DNA of 64,000 nucleotides from Blastococcus aggregatus (lineage in GTDB: Bacteria; Actinomycetota; Actinomycetes; Mycobacteriales; Geodermatophilaceae): NCBI RefSeq assembly GCF_900221005.1, contig NZ_OBQI01000002.1, positions 1-64,000 on the forward strand. Direction: 5' to 3'. The position numbers and the translations under genes are program-made. Shown here piece after piece: positions 1 to 10,699 of the stretch. Under the pieces are notes generated by a model. It saw only the letters and a list, made by a program, of their open reading frames with translations. It was not told the origin of the DNA and searched no databases. Positions within the stretch are counted from its first letter, which is position 1, and each line of letters opens with the position of its first letter.

Positions 1-47
1 AAAGGAATCCCAGCCGCAGATCCGAAGACCCACGACACGGGGTATTA

Positions 48-92
48 CTTGGCACTGACTTTCGGCACGCTGTTGAGTTCTCAAAGAGCGGA
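48..92 (-). promoter_or_regulatory. rRNA-operon leader with boxA-like antitermination motif
   Basis: Read on the minus strand this stretch contains CTTTGAGAACTCAACAGCG, with the perfect palindrome TTGAGTTCTCAA at 73-84. The GAGAACTCAA block followed by AGNGTG is the conserved boxA-type element in the leader of actinobacterial 16S rRNA operons, where it serves transcription antitermination and processing. The minus strand runs off the left edge, so a 16S gene would start just outside the window. Positions 1-283 hold no convincing coding sequence. Similar motifs also occur in rRNA spacers, so leader is the preferred but not the only reading. Confidence 0.5.
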
Positions 93-220
93 CGCGCAGA
101 CACTCGACCCTTACGGGCTTCGTCCCTGGCTGGATGTCCAACACTACGCCGGTTTCCGTTGCCCCCGCCAGTGGCGGGTCCCGGTCCGGCAGACCCTCAG
201 GTCCGCGCGGCGCATGGAGA

Positions 221-251
221 ACCATACACGCCCTCCCCGGTGGGTTCGCAA
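221..251 (-). promoter_or_regulatory. candidate promoter for the off-edge rRNA operon
   Basis: On the minus strand a TTGCGA hexamer (246-251) lies about 18-19 bases from a GTATGG/TATGGT -10-like sequence (221-227). A second -10-like TAGTGT lies closer to the leader at 141-146. Either could drive the putative rRNA leader downstream of dapB. Spacing and hexamer matches are only fair, so this is a weak call. Confidence 0.25.
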
Positions 252-283
252 CCCCCCGTCGAGCGGTCCGCGTCACACGGCGA

Positions 284-1504
<1,221 letters not shown>

Positions 1505-1505
<1 letters not shown>

Positions 1506-2866
1506 CAGAGCCGGTCGAGGTCCGACTCGCGGTAGGGGCCGACGACCGCCAGGCACGTGGGCCGGCCGAAGAGCTCGGTGGCCACCTCGCGCACCTGCTG
1601 CTCGTCGACGGCATCCAACCGCCCGAGCACCTCCCGGACCGGCAGGTACTCCCCGTAGGAGAGCTCGCTCTTGCCCAGCCGGCTCATGCGCGAGCCGGTG
1701 TCCTCGAGACCCAGGACCATGCCGCCCTTGAGCTGACCGCGGGCCCGCGCCACCTCTTCGCCGGTCAGCCCCTCGGCGGCGACGCCGTCCAGACCCGCAC
1801 GGATCAGCCGCAGCACCTCCGGCACGCGCTTCTTCGAGCAACCCGCGTAGACGGAGAAGGCGCCCGAGCCGGCGTAGTGGGTGAGCGCGGAGCCGACGCT
1901 GTAGACCAGGCCCCGCTTCTCGCGGATCTCCTGGAACAGCCGCGAGCTCATGCCACCACCGACCGCCGCGTCGAGGACGGCTGCGGCATAACGCCGCTCG
2001 TCGAGCCGCGCCAGGCCGGGCGTGCCCAGGAGCAGGTGCGTCTGCTCGGTGCGTCGCGCGATGAGCCCGGACGAGCGCGCCGGGCGGTCGGTGCCCGGCT
2101 CCCCCAGCCGGAGCGGCGCCGGTCCCCCGTCCCCGCTCAGGCGGTTCCCGAAGGCGGCCGTGACCAGGTCGAGGACCTGCTGGTGATCGACCCGGCCGGC
2201 GGCCGTGACGACCATCCTGGGCATCGCGTAGCGCTGCCGGTACCAGCCGTCGACGTCGTCCCGGGTCAGCTCCTCGATCGACTCCACGGTGCCCAGCACC
2301 GAACGCCCCAGGGGCGTGTCGCCGAAGAGCGTCTCGGAGAACAGGTCGTGCACGGCGTCGGCGGGCTCGTCGTCGCGCATGGCGATCTCCTCGAGCACCA
2401 CCGTGCGCTCGGACTCGAGGTCGGCCGCCGTGTTGGTCGCGTCGGTGACCAGGTCGGCGAGCAGGCCGACGGCCAGCGGCAGGTCGCTGGCGAGCACGTT
2501 CGCGTAGAAGCAGGTGTGCTCCTTGGCGGTGAAGGCGTTCATCTCGCCGCCGACCGCGTCCATCGCCGTGGCGATCTCCAGCGCGCTGCGCGACGTCGTC
2601 CCCTTGAACAGCAGGTGCTCGAGGAAGTGCGACGACCCGGCCACGGCCGGCGTCTCGTCCCGCGAGCCGACGTCCACCCAGATGCCCAGGGTCGCCGAGA
2701 GGACGCCGGGCATCGTCTCGGTGAGGACGCGCAGGCCCCCCGGCAGTTCGGTGCGCTCCACCCGGCCGCCGACCTCGTCGAGGTCGAGCAGCCGGGTCAC
2801 CCCGACGGCAACCGGGGCGGGTGCCTCAGCACCCGCCCCGGTCACCGTGATGTCAGGCGTTGTCAC
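1505..2866 (-). CDS. M16-family zinc metallopeptidase (pitrilysin/MPP-like)
   Basis: A 453-residue peptidase of the insulinase/mitochondrial-processing family. The inverted zinc motif HFLEH is at about residues 80-84 (HxxEH: two zinc His and the catalytic Glu), and the distal zinc Glu lies in the [12 protein letters not shown] segment about 75 residues later. The length fits a single two-domain M16B subunit, and the C-terminal half keeps the GLVYSVGS motif typical of the family. The GTG start overlaps the pnp stop (2863-2866). The pnp-M16-dapB order is conserved in actinobacteria. The physiological substrate is unknown; the protein has no signal peptide, so it is probably cytosolic. Confidence 0.93.
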
Positions 2867-5121
2867 TCACCCGCGGGTGCAGCGGCATCGACCGGGGCAG
2901 CAGCCTCGGCGCCTCCGGCGTCGCCCTCGGCGACCGGCACGAGGCTGATCTTGCCGCGGGCGTCGATGTCGGTGATCTCCACCTGCATCTTGTCGCCGAC
3001 GTTGGCCACGTCCTCGACCTTGTTGATCCGCTTGCCGCCACCCAGCTTGCTGATGTGCACCAGGCCGTCGCGGCCGGGCAGCAGGGAGACGAACGCGCCG
3101 AACGGCGTGGTCTTGACGACCGTGCCGAGGAAGCGCTCGCCGACCTTGGGCAGCGTCGGGTTGGCGATGGCGTTGATCCGGTCCACCGCGGCCTGGGCCG
3201 AGGGGCCGTCCGAGGCGCCGACGTAGATCGTGCCGTCGTCCTCGATGGTGATGTCGGCGCCGGTCTCGTCCTGGATCGCGTTGATCATCTGGCCCTTCGG
3301 GCCGATGACCGCGCCGATCTTGTCGACCGGGATGCGCACCGTGGTCACCCGCGGGGCGTAGGGGCTCATCTCGTCGGGGGCGTCGATGGCCTCGTTCATC
3401 ACGTCGAGGATGTGCAGCCGGGCCGCGCGGGCCTGGGTCAGCGCACCGGCGAGGACGTCGGAGGGGATGCCGTCGAGCTTCGTGTCCAGCTGCAGCGCGG
3501 TCACGAAGTCACGGGTGCCGGCGACCTTGAAGTCCATGTCACCGAACGCGTCCTCCGCACCCAGGATGTCGGTCAGCGCGACGTACTCCGTCTTGCCGTC
3601 GACCTCGTCGGAGACCAGGCCCATGGCGATGCCGGCGACGGGCGCCTTCAGCGGGACACCGGCGTTGAGCAGGGCCAGCGTCGAGGCGCAGACCGAACCC
3701 ATCGACGTCGAGCCGTTGGAGCCCAGCGCCTCGGAGACCTGCCGGATCGCGTAGGGGAACTCCTCGCGGTCGGGCAGCACCGGGACGAGCGCCCGCTCGG
3801 CGAGCGCGCCGTGACCGATCTCGCGGCGCTTGGGCGAGCCCACGCGACCGGTCTCGCCGGTGGAGTACGGCGGGAAGTTGTAGTTGTGCATGTAGCGCTT
3901 GCGGCTGACCGGCGACAGCGTGTCCAGCTGCTGCTCCATGCGGAGCATGTTCAGCGTGGTGACACCCAGGATCTGGGTCTCGCCGCGCTCGAACAGCGCC
4001 GAGCCGTGCACGCGCGGGATGACCTCGACCTCGGCCGACAGGGGCCGGATGTCGGTGAGACCGCGGCCGTCGATGCGCACCTTGTCGCGGAGGATCCGCT
4101 GGCGGACGACCTTCTTGGTCAGTGCGCGGAAGGCGCCCGAGATCTCCTTCTCGCGGCCCTCGAACTGGCCGGCGAGGGAGGCCTTGACCTCGTCCTTGAG
4201 CGCGTCGGTGGCGTCCTCGCGCTCGGCCTTGCCGGCGATCTGCTGCGCCTGGGCCAGCTTGTCACCGAGCTGCGCCTCGACGGCGGCGTAGACGTCGTCC
4301 TGGTAGTCCAGGAAGCGGGGGAAGTCGGCGACCGGCTTGGCGGCCTTCTCGGCCATCGCGGACTGCGCGTCGCACAGCGCCTTGATGAACGGCTTGGCGG
4401 CCTCGAGGCCCTGGGCCACGACCTCCTCGGTCGGGGCGGGAGCGCCACCGGCGACGAGCTCGATCGTCTTCTCGGTGGCCTCGGCCTCGACCATCATGAT
4501 CGCGACGTCGCCGTCCGGGAGGACGCGACCGGCCACGACCATGTCGAAGACGGCGTCCTCGAGCTCGGTGTGGGTCGGGAAGCCGACCCACTGGCCGTTG
4601 ATGAGGGCGACGCGGGTGGCGCCGATCGGGCCGGAGAACGGCAGGCCCGAGAGCTGGGTGGACGCCGAGGCGGCGTTGATCGCGACCACGTCGTAGAGGT
4701 GCGCCGGGTCCAGCGCCATGACGGTGATGACGACCTGGACCTCGTTGCGCAGGCCCTTGGCGAAGGTCGGGCGCAGCGGGCGGTCGATCAGGCGGCAGGT
4801 GAGGATCGCGTCCTCGGAGGGGCGGCCCTCGCGACGGAAGAACGAGCCGGGGATGCGCCCGGCGGCGTACATCCGCTCCTCGACGTCGACCGTCAGCGGG
4901 AAGAAGTCGAACTGCTCCTTGGGCTGGCGGCCGGCCGTGGTGGCCGACAGCAGCATGGTGTCGCCCATGGTGACGACGACGGAGCCGGCGGCCTGCTTGG
5001 CGAGCCGGCCGGTCTCGAAGGTGACGGAACGGCTGCCGAAGCTGCCGTTGTCGATGACCGCGGTGGCGGTGGTGACGCCGTCCTCGGCGTCGAACTCTGC
5101 GGTGATGGTGGGTGCGGACAC
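2863..5121 (-). CDS. pnp: polyribonucleotide nucleotidyltransferase (PNPase)
   Basis: Phosphorolytic 3'-5' exoribonuclease that also makes RNA tails; in actinobacteria it can be linked to ppGpp metabolism. The 752-residue protein has two RNase PH-like domains, a KH domain ([12 protein letters not shown]) and a C-terminal S1 domain ([20 protein letters not shown]). The [10 protein letters not shown] catalytic-core signature is present in the first PH domain. GTG at 5121 is preceded by AGAAGGA at good spacing. The gene lies downstream of rpsO with about 300 bases of structured RNA between them, as in Streptomyces, where RNase III cleaves the intergenic hairpin and PNPase autoregulates. The same regulation here is inferred from layout. 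Confidence 0.97.
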   Translation of the reverse strand: MSAPTITAEFDAEDGVTTATAVIDNGSFGSRSVTFETGRLAKQAAGSVVVTMGDTMLLSATTAGRQPKEQFDFFPLTVDVEERMYAAGRIPGSFFRREGRPSEDAILTCRLIDRPLRPTFAKGLRNEVQVVITVMALDPAHLYDVVAINAASASTQLSGLPFSGPIGATRVALINGQWVGFPTHTELEDAVFDMVVAGRVLPDGDVAIMMVEAEATEKTIELVAGGAPAPTEEVVAQGLEAAKPFIKALCDAQSAMAEKAAKPVADFPRFLDYQDDVYAAVEAQLGDKLAQAQQIAGKAEREDATDALKDEVKASLAGQFEGREKEISGAFRALTKKVVRQRILRDKVRIDGRGLTDIRPLSAEVEVIPRVHGSALFERGETQILGVTTLNMLRMEQQLDTLSPVSRKRYMHNYNFPPYSTGETGRVGSPKRREIGHGALAERALVPVLPDREEFPYAIRQVSEALGSNGSTSMGSVCASTLALLNAGVPLKAPVAGIAMGLVSDEVDGKTEYVALTDILGAEDAFGDMDFKVAGTRDFVTALQLDTKLDGIPSDVLAGALTQARAARLHILDVMNEAIDAPDEMSPYAPRVTTVRIPVDKIGAVIGPKGQMINAIQDETGADITIEDDGTIYVGASDGPSAQAAVDRINAIANPTLPKVGERFLGTVVKTTPFGAFVSLLPGRDGLVHISKLGGGKRINKVEDVANVGDKMQVEITDIDARGKISLVPVAEGDAGGAEAAAPVDAAAPAGE

Positions 5122-5271
5122 GTGTCCTTCTCTCTTCTTCGTCGCATCGGCCTCGTGCCGACCTGCGACTCCTCTGACGGCCAGTCCGGGAACTGGTTGC
5201 CGTCCTGCGTCCGGGGCGACCGGTGCTCGATCGAAGCCCTCGGGATCTGGTTCCCCGTTCGCGGGGAGCCC

Positions 5272-5291
5272 ACTCCTCCCGGTGGAGGAGT
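5272..5291 (-). promoter_or_regulatory. pnp: hairpin in the rpsO-pnp intergenic RNA
   Basis: ACTCCTCC and GGAGGAGT form a perfect 8-bp stem around CGGT, about 150 bases upstream of the pnp start. The 305-base region 5122-5426 has no gene but is rich in inverted repeats. In Streptomyces the equivalent rpsO-pnp spacer is an RNase III target controlling pnp mRNA stability; the same role here is inferred. Confidence 0.4.
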
Positions 5292-5358
5292 CTGCCCGGG
5301 GGCCACTACCGAGGACCGGCCCTCGAGGGACGCGTCCGGCGGCTGGCCGGTTCTCCGC

Positions 5359-5376
5359 GTGCGGCGGGTGCCGCAC
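5359..5376 (-). promoter_or_regulatory. second perfect hairpin in the rpsO-pnp spacer
   Basis: GTGCGGC and GCCGCAC form a perfect 7-bp stem with a GGGT loop, directly downstream (minus strand) of the rpsO terminator hairpin. It could reinforce termination or be part of the processed pnp leader. Confidence 0.35.
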
Positions 5377-5377
5377 G

Positions 5378-5419
5378 AGGAAGGGGACCGTCCCGGAGTG
5401 ATCCGGGAGCGGCCCCCTC
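5378..5419 (-). terminator. rpsO terminator-like hairpin
   Basis: On the minus strand, about 8 bases after the rpsO stop, a long GC-rich stem (TCCGGGAGCGGCCCCCTC against GAGG..GGGGACCGTCCCGGA, loop GTGA) forms with one or two imperfections. It lacks a strong U-tract, as is usual in high-GC actinobacteria. It probably attenuates readthrough into pnp. Confidence 0.55.
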
Positions 5420-5426
5420 GTGATGC

Positions 5427-5696
5427 CTAGCGGCGCAGGCCGAGGCGCTCGATGAGCGACCGGTAGCGGTTGATGTCGGTCTTGGCCAGGTAGTTCAGCA
5501 GCCGGCGGCGGCGGCCGACCAGCAGCAGCAGGCCACGACGGCTGTGGTGGTCGTGCTTGTGCATCTTGAGGTGCTCGGTCAGGTCGCTGATCCGGCGGGT
5601 CAGCATCGCGACCTGGACCTCGGGCGAACCGGTGTCGTTCTCGACCGTCGCGTAGTCGGTCATGATCTGCTTCTTGAGCGCGCTGTCGAGCGCCAT
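5427..5696 (-). CDS. rpsO: 30S ribosomal protein S15 (uS15)
   Basis: An 89-residue protein of the standard S15 length. It keeps the family core: [21 protein letters not shown], then the [21 protein letters not shown] segment that contacts 16S rRNA helices 20-22, and the C-terminal [12 protein letters not shown]. It binds early in assembly of the 30S platform. The ATG start is the only one that gives the canonical N-terminus [12 protein letters not shown]. It lies between ribF and pnp, the usual actinobacterial arrangement. Confidence 0.98.
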   Translation of the reverse strand: MALDSALKKQIMTDYATVENDTGSPEVQVAMLTRRISDLTEHLKMHKHDHHSRRGLLLLVGRRRRLLNYLAKTDINRYRSLIERLGLRR

Positions 5697-5833
5697 GTTC
5701 GCCTCCGGGGCGGGTCACGTGTGGCCCCCGGTCTGAATCACGAGGGCAGGCTTCACACACGCCGGGTCACCCCGGCGGAACCCCAGGCTACCAGCGTGGC
5801 CCGCGGCGCCGTCCCGAGTGGGCCCGCAGGGGC

Positions 5834-6793
5834 TCACACACCCAGGATGCGGCGGGTGTCCTCGACGTCCTTGGCCATGGCCACGACCAGCGCCTCGACG
5901 TCGGCGAACGCCGCCATCGGCCGCAGCCGCGAGACGAACTCGACGCCCACGTGCTCGCCGTAGAGGTCGCCGTCGTAGTCGAGGACGAAGGCCTCGACGG
6001 TCCGCCGACTGCCCTGGAAGGTGGGGTTGCTCCCGACCGAGATCGCGGCGGGGAACCGCTCGCGGCTGGCCCCTCCGCGTGGGTCGCGGGTCACGAGGTG
6101 CCCGGCGTACACGCCGTCGGCGGGGATCGCGGTGTACGGCGGGCTCTCGACGTTCGCCGTCGGGTACCCCAGGTCGCGCCCGCGCCGGTCACCGCGGACG
6201 ACGATGCCGTCCACGCGGTGCGGGCGCCCGAGGGCGCGGGCGGCGGCGACCAGGTCACCGGCCGCGACGCAGGCGCGGATGTAGGTCGAGGAGATGGTCA
6301 CGTCGCCGGAGTCCGACGAGTCCTCCGCCAGCGGCACGCCCTCGACGGCGAAGCCGAACCGGCGACCTTCCGCGGTGAGCGTGCTGACCGTGCCGGCCGC
6401 CTTGTGGCCGTAGGTGAAGTTCTCCCCCACCACGACCTGGGCCGCGTGCAGGTGCTCGACGAGGACCGTGTGGGTGAACGTCTCCGGCGGCAGCCGCATG
6501 AACTCGGGGGTGAACGGCAGCACGCACATGGCGTCGACGCCGAGCCCCGCCACCAGCTCGGCCTTGCGGTCCAGGGCCGTGAGGATCGCCGGGTGCGAGC
6601 CGGGGCGGACGACCTCGGCGGGGTGCGGGTCGAAGGTGAGCAGCAGGGACGGCCGCCGCATCGCCCGCGCCCGCGCGACCGCGGCGCCGATCAGCTTCTG
6701 GTGCCCCCGGTGGACGCCGTCGTACATGCCGATGGTGACCACGGTGCGGCCGAGATCGGCCGGGGTGGCCTCCAGGCCTCGCCAGCGCTGCAC
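5834..6793 (-). CDS. ribF: bifunctional riboflavin kinase / FAD synthetase
   Basis: Converts riboflavin to FMN and FMN to FAD. The 319-residue protein has an N-terminal nucleotidyltransferase domain with the GMYDGVHRGHQ motif (HxGH class, about residues 22-32) and VVGENFTYGHKAAG. The C-terminal flavokinase domain has the GRDLGYPTANV and ADGVYAG signatures. Start GTG at 6793 gives the normal N-terminus a few residues before the first strand; longer readings run into antisense of ilvE. It lies upstream of rpsO, as in many actinobacteria, downstream of truB with two genes inserted between. Confidence 0.96.
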   Translation of the reverse strand: MQRWRGLEATPADLGRTVVTIGMYDGVHRGHQKLIGAAVARARAMRRPSLLLTFDPHPAEVVRPGSHPAILTALDRKAELVAGLGVDAMCVLPFTPEFMRLPPETFTHTVLVEHLHAAQVVVGENFTYGHKAAGTVSTLTAEGRRFGFAVEGVPLAEDSSDSGDVTISSTYIRACVAAGDLVAAARALGRPHRVDGIVVRGDRRGRDLGYPTANVESPPYTAIPADGVYAGHLVTRDPRGGASRERFPAAISVGSNPTFQGSRRTVEAFVLDYDGDLYGEHVGVEFVSRLRPMAAFADVEALVVAMAKDVEDTRRILGV

Positions 6794-6822
6794 GTGTGCG
6801 ACGTCCTCCGGTCCGGTGGGGT

Positions 6823-7962
6823 TCAGCCGATGCGGTGCAGCCAGCCGCGGGTGTCGGCCACCCGCCCGTGCTGGATGTCGAGCAGCGCCTCGCGCAGCCG
6901 CATGGTCAGCGGGCCGGGGGTGCCGTCCCCCACGGTGAAGTCGCCGGTGCGCGCCTTGACCTCGCCGACCGGCGTGATCACCGCGGCGGTGCCGCAGGCG
7001 AAGGACTCGGTGACCGTGCCGTCGAGCGCGCCGCTGCGCCACTCCTCGAGGCTGACCTTCCGCTCGGTGACCCGGTGGCCGAGCTCGCGGGCGACGGTCA
7101 TGAGCGAGTCGCGCGTGATGCCGGGCAGCAGGGTGCCGGAGAGCTCGGGGGTGACGAGTTCGGCGTCCTCGCCCGAGCCCAGGACGAAGAAGAGGTTCAT
7201 CCCGCCGAGCTCCTCGATGTACCGCCGCTCCACGGCATCCAGGTAGACGACCTGGTCGCAGCCGAGCTCGCTGGCCTGCTGCTGCGGCCGCAGGCTGGCG
7301 GCGTAGTTGCCGGCGCACTTGACGTCGCCCGTGCCGCCGGGTGCGGCGCGGACGTAGTCCTCGGAGACGAAGACCGAGACCGGGTGCACGCCGCGCGGGA
7401 AGTAGGCGCCGGCCGGGCTGGCGATGACGAGGAACAGGTACTCGTGCGCGGGGCGGACACCCAGGAAGGACTCGCTGGCCAGCATGTAGGGCCGCAGGTA
7501 GAGCGTCTGGTCGGGGCCGGTGGGCACCCACGCGCGGTCGGCGTCGACGAGCGCGTCGACGGCGGCCAGGAAGGCCTGCTCGGGGACCTGCGGCATGGCG
7601 AGCCGATCGGCGCTGCGGGCGAACCGCGCGGCGTTGGCCTCGGGGCGGAACGTCGCCACGCTGCCGTCGGGCTGGGCGTAGGCCTTGAGCCCCTCGAAGA
7701 TCGACTGGGCGTAGTGCAGGGCGGCCGTGCCGGGGTCCATGGGCAGCGGGCCGTACTGGGTGAGGCGCGCGTCGTACCAGCCGCGCCCGCTCTCGTAGCG
7801 GGCCACGAACATCGAGTCGGTGAAGTGGCGCCCGAAACCGGGGTCGGCGAGCACGGCCTCCCGCTCGGCGGCGGGGCGACGACGCACGTCCTCCACGACG
7901 ACCGGAACGTCCTCGGTGAACATGCGCGAGGCGGTACGGCTGTCGCTCAGCGTGTCGGTCAT
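6823..7962 (-). CDS. ilvE: branched-chain amino acid aminotransferase
   Basis: PLP-dependent class IV transaminase acting on leucine, isoleucine and valine and their 2-oxo acids. It has 379 residues, the long actinobacterial form. The PLP lysine lies in GDVKCAGNYAASL, and the FEGLKAY and YLRPYMLASE segments are typical of the fold. The C-terminal ESFACGTAAVITPVG motif binds the cofactor phosphate. ATG 7962 is preceded by GGGAG. It lies 29 bases upstream of ribF, probably an accident of compact gene order rather than a shared pathway. Confidence 0.96.
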   Translation of the reverse strand: MTDTLSDSRTASRMFTEDVPVVVEDVRRRPAAEREAVLADPGFGRHFTDSMFVARYESGRGWYDARLTQYGPLPMDPGTAALHYAQSIFEGLKAYAQPDGSVATFRPEANAARFARSADRLAMPQVPEQAFLAAVDALVDADRAWVPTGPDQTLYLRPYMLASESFLGVRPAHEYLFLVIASPAGAYFPRGVHPVSVFVSEDYVRAAPGGTGDVKCAGNYAASLRPQQQASELGCDQVVYLDAVERRYIEELGGMNLFFVLGSGEDAELVTPELSGTLLPGITRDSLMTVARELGHRVTERKVSLEEWRSGALDGTVTESFACGTAAVITPVGEVKARTGDFTVGDGTPGPLTMRLREALLDIQHGRVADTRGWLHRIG

Positions 7963-8030
7963 GGCTCCCACCTGCGTGTGCGGAATCGGGCACCCGGCGT
8001 CCACCGGGCCCGCCTCACACTATCCCCGCC

Positions 8031-8063
8031 TCCGGCGGCGGCCGGGAGCCGACCGCCGCCGGA
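8031..8063 (-). terminator. terminator hairpin of the MhuD-like gene
   Basis: TCCGGCGGCGG and CCGCCGCCGGA form a perfect 11-bp stem with an 11-base loop, beginning four bases after the stop codon of the minus-strand gene at 8068. No U-tract follows. It separates this gene from ilvE, so ilvE probably has its own promoter in 7963-8030. Confidence 0.6.
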
Positions 8064-8067
8064 CCGG

Positions 8068-8406
8068 TCAGCCCTGGTTCTCCTGGTTGGCCGTGGGGCC
8101 GGCGTACTCGAGGACCTCGTAGGTCCAGACGTGCGCCGAGTGCGGCGCCGCCGGGGCCAGGGTGTCGCCGCCGCCGTCGTGGGCCCGGTCGAAGTCCTGG
8201 CTGGACTGCCATGCCTCGTAGGCCTCGTGGCTGCTCCACCGGGTGTAGACGAGGTACTGGTCGGTGCCCTCCAGCGGGCGCAGCAGCTCGAACCACTCGA
8301 ACCCCGGCGTGGACTCGACAGCCCCGGCCCGTCCGCGGAAGCGCTCCTCGAAGCGGTCCTGCTTGTCCTTCGGCACGGTGACCGCGTTGATCTTCACGAC
8401 GCTCAT
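8068..8406 (-). CDS. MhuD-like heme-degrading monooxygenase (ABM fold)
   Basis: A 112-residue dimeric ferredoxin-like (antibiotic biosynthesis monooxygenase) protein. The N-terminus MSVVKINAVTVP, the ESTPGF motif and RWSSHEAYEAWQ closely resemble mycobacterial MhuD, which cleaves heme to mycobilin and releases iron. The equivalents of MhuD Asn7 and Trp66 fall exactly at residues 7 and 66, and a histidine at 76 matches the heme-ligating His within one position. So heme degradation is a good prediction rather than only the generic fold. It stands between truB and ilvE with its own terminator hairpin, likely monocistronic. No iron-box operator was identified. Confidence 0.8.
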   Translation of the reverse strand: MSVVKINAVTVPKDKQDRFEERFRGRAGAVESTPGFEWFELLRPLEGTDQYLVYTRWSSHEAYEAWQSSQDFDRAHDGGGDTLAPAAPHSAHVWTYEVLEYAGPTANQENQG

Positions 8407-8448
8407 GGGCTCCCCGTTCCCGTGACGGAGCTGCCTCAATCCCCCCGA

Positions 8449-9366
8449 TCAGCGCGGCGGGAAGCCGACCGCCACGCGCGCCGTCGTCCCGGCGTCCTCG
8501 ACCAGCGCGACCAGCCGGCCGTCGGGGTCCACGGCCGCGTGCAGTCCCGGGGCGCCGGTGGCGGGGATGCGCTGCCCGTACCCCACGGCGACGGCCTCCG
8601 GGGCTGTGAGCGGGCGCTCGGGGAAGACGAGACGGGCGGCGTCGGTCAGCCCGACCGCCCCCGCTCCCCCGCCGGCGGCCAGCGCGGCGCCCGCGTCCTC
8701 GACCGGCGCGGCCTGGCCCAGCGTGAACGGGCCGGAGGCCGTGCGCCGCAGCGCGGTGAGGTGGCCACCCACCCCGAGGACGGCCCCGGCGTCGCGGGCG
8801 ATCGCCCGGATGTAGGTGCCGGCGGTGCACTCCACGGTGACGTCGACGTCGACCAGGTCGGGCTCCGGGCGGGTGATGCGGTGGACGTCGAGGCGGTGGA
8901 CGGTCACCGAACGCGGCTCCAGGACGACGTCCTCCCCCGCGCGCACGCGGTCGTAGGACCGGCGGCCGTCGACCTTCACCGCGCTCACCGAGGACGGCAC
9001 CTGCTGCAGCGGGCCGGTCTGGGCGGCGAGCGCCGCGCGGATCGCGTCGTCGTCGACCTCCGCCGTCGAGGCGGTGGTGAGGACCTCGCCCTCGCGGTCG
9101 TCGGTCACCGTGGACTGCCCCAGCCGGATCGTCGCCTCGTAGGTCTTGTCGTGGCCGCCGACGTACCCGAGCAGGCGGGTCGCCGTCCCCACGCCGAGGA
9201 CCAGCAGGCCGGTGGCCATCGGGTCGAGCGTGCCCGCATGCCCGACCTTGCGGACCGAGAGCACCCGCCGCGCCCGGGCGACGACGTCGTGCGAGGTCAT
9301 CCCGCCGGGCTTGTCGACCAGCAGGAGACCGGGCGGGACATCGGCGTCGGGGCGTCTCGGGCTCAT
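8449..9366 (-). CDS. truB: tRNA pseudouridine-55 synthase
   Basis: Makes pseudouridine 55 in the T-loop of tRNAs. The 305-residue protein starts with LLLVDKPGGMTSHDVV and carries the catalytic-aspartate motif HAGTLDPMATG (about residues 43-53), later TYEATIRLG and the PSSVSAVKVDGRRSYDRVRAG segment; the C-terminus continues into a PUA-like region. ATG 9366 gives the usual short N-terminal tail. It belongs to the rimP-nusA-infB-rbfA-truB-ribF-rpsO-pnp cluster, interrupted here by several unrelated genes. Confidence 0.97.
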   Translation of the reverse strand: MSPRRPDADVPPGLLLVDKPGGMTSHDVVARARRVLSVRKVGHAGTLDPMATGLLVLGVGTATRLLGYVGGHDKTYEATIRLGQSTVTDDREGEVLTTASTAEVDDDAIRAALAAQTGPLQQVPSSVSAVKVDGRRSYDRVRAGEDVVLEPRSVTVHRLDVHRITRPEPDLVDVDVTVECTAGTYIRAIARDAGAVLGVGGHLTALRRTASGPFTLGQAAPVEDAGAALAAGGGAGAVGLTDAARLVFPERPLTAPEAVAVGYGQRIPATGAPGLHAAVDPDGRLVALVEDAGTTARVAVGFPPR

Positions 9367-9385
9367 CGTTCGACTCTCGCGGCAC

Positions 9386-10699
9386 TCACGCCGTAACGGT
9401 CGCAGGTGCGGTGAGCCACCGGTCACCGGCCACCCGCACGAGGACGCCGACCAGCCGGAACGCGATGAACAGGCACAGCCCCGTCCACACGCCGGCCAGG
9501 CCCCAGTCCAGCGGGCCGGACAGCAGCGACAGCGGCAGGAAGCCGACGACGGCCGAGCCGATGGTCAGCGTGCGCAGGTACCCGACGTCGCCGGCGCCCA
9601 TCAGCACGCCGTCGAGGGCGAAGACCACGCCGGCCAGCGGCTGCATGGCGGCGAGGAACCACCACACGAGCAGCGCCTGGTCGACGACGGCGGGGTCGTC
9701 GGTGAACAGGGGCGGGAGGACGCCGCGCAGCGCGAGCAGCAGCGCCGCCACCCCGGTCCCGGTGGCCAGGCCCCACAGCGCCACGCGGCGGGCGGTCGCC
9801 CGCGCCTCGGCCGGGCGGCCGGCGCCGAGCGCGTGACCGACCAGCGTCTGGGCCGCGATGGCGTAGGCGTCGAGCACCAGGGCCAGGAAGAAGAAGAGCT
9901 GCAGCGCGATCTGGTGCGCGCCCAGCTGGGCCGTGCCGGTGCGGGCGGCGACGCCCGCGGCCACGAGGAAGGACACCTGGAGCACCGCGGCCCGCAGGAG
10001 GAGGTCGCGGCCGATGACCAGCTGCGACAGGACGGCGCCGAACCGGGGGCGCCACCCGGCGCCCTCTCGCACCAGAGCACGGAGGAACAGGGCCGCGGTC
10101 ACCGCCTGACCCAGCACGTTGGCGACGGCGGAGCCGACCAGTCCCCACCCGGCCGTGTGCACCAGCAGCGGGCACAGGACCAGGCTGAGCAGGCTGCCGG
10201 CGAGCACGAACCGGACCGGACGGCGGAGCTCCTGGACCCCGCGCAGCCAGCCGTTGCCGGCGAGGGAGATCAGCAGCAGGGGGAGGCCGAGCGAGGCGAC
10301 CCGCAGCCACTCCTCCCCCGCCTCGGCCACCGGTCCGGCCCCGCCGGCCAGCAGACGCGTGAAGGGCCCGGCGGCGACCTGGAAGAACGCGAGCACGACC
10401 AGGCCGAGGCCCGCGGCCAGCCACGTCGCCTGCACGCCCTCGGCGACGGCGCCGGCGCGGTCCCCCGCGCCCGCGCGGCGAGCGGCCCGCGCCGTGGTGC
10501 CGTAGGCGAGGAAGTTGAGCAGCGCCGCGGACCAGGCCAGCAGGCCGCCACCCACCGCCAGCCCCCCGAGCGCGACGGTGCCGAGGTTGCCGACGACCGC
10601 CGTGTCGACCAGCAGGTACAGCGGCTCGGCGGCGAGGACGACCAGCGCCGGCAGCGCGAGCCCCAGGACCGAGGGCGGTCCGGAGAACCGCGATGTCAC
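9386..10699 (-). CDS. MATE-family efflux transporter (DinF-like)
   Basis: A 437-residue integral membrane protein with about 12 hydrophobic segments in two related halves, the MATE/DinF arrangement. It starts SVLGLALPALVVLAAEPLYLL, typical of the first helix of this family, with VDTAVVGNLGTVALGGLA following. It would export drugs or metabolites by Na+ or H+ antiport; the substrate is not predictable. GTG start overlaps the nrnA stop (10696-10699), so the two are probably co-translated, an arrangement repeated in actinobacterial rbfA-truB regions. Confidence 0.9.
   Translation of the reverse strand: MTSRFSGPPSVLGLALPALVVLAAEPLYLLVDTAVVGNLGTVALGGLAVGGGLLAWSAALLNFLAYGTTARAARRAGAGDRAGAVAEGVQATWLAAGLGLVVLAFFQVAAGPFTRLLAGGAGPVAEAGEEWLRVASLGLPLLLISLAGNGWLRGVQELRRPVRFVLAGSLLSLVLCPLLVHTAGWGLVGSAVANVLGQAVTAALFLRALVREGAGWRPRFGAVLSQLVIGRDLLLRAAVLQVSFLVAAGVAARTGTAQLGAHQIALQLFFFLALVLDAYAIAAQTLVGHALGAGRPAEARATARRVALWGLATGTGVAALLLALRGVLPPLFTDDPAVVDQALLVWWFLAAMQPLAGVVFALDGVLMGAGDVGYLRTLTIGSAVVGFLPLSLLSGPLDWGLAGVWTGLCLFIAFRLVGVLVRVAGDRWLTAPATVTA

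Noticed and set aside
2860-5430. 856-residue plus-strand open frame opposite pnp
   Set aside because: Antisense to a certain gene, composition dominated by Asp/Val/Leu/Arg typical of shadow frames; no start signal or motif.
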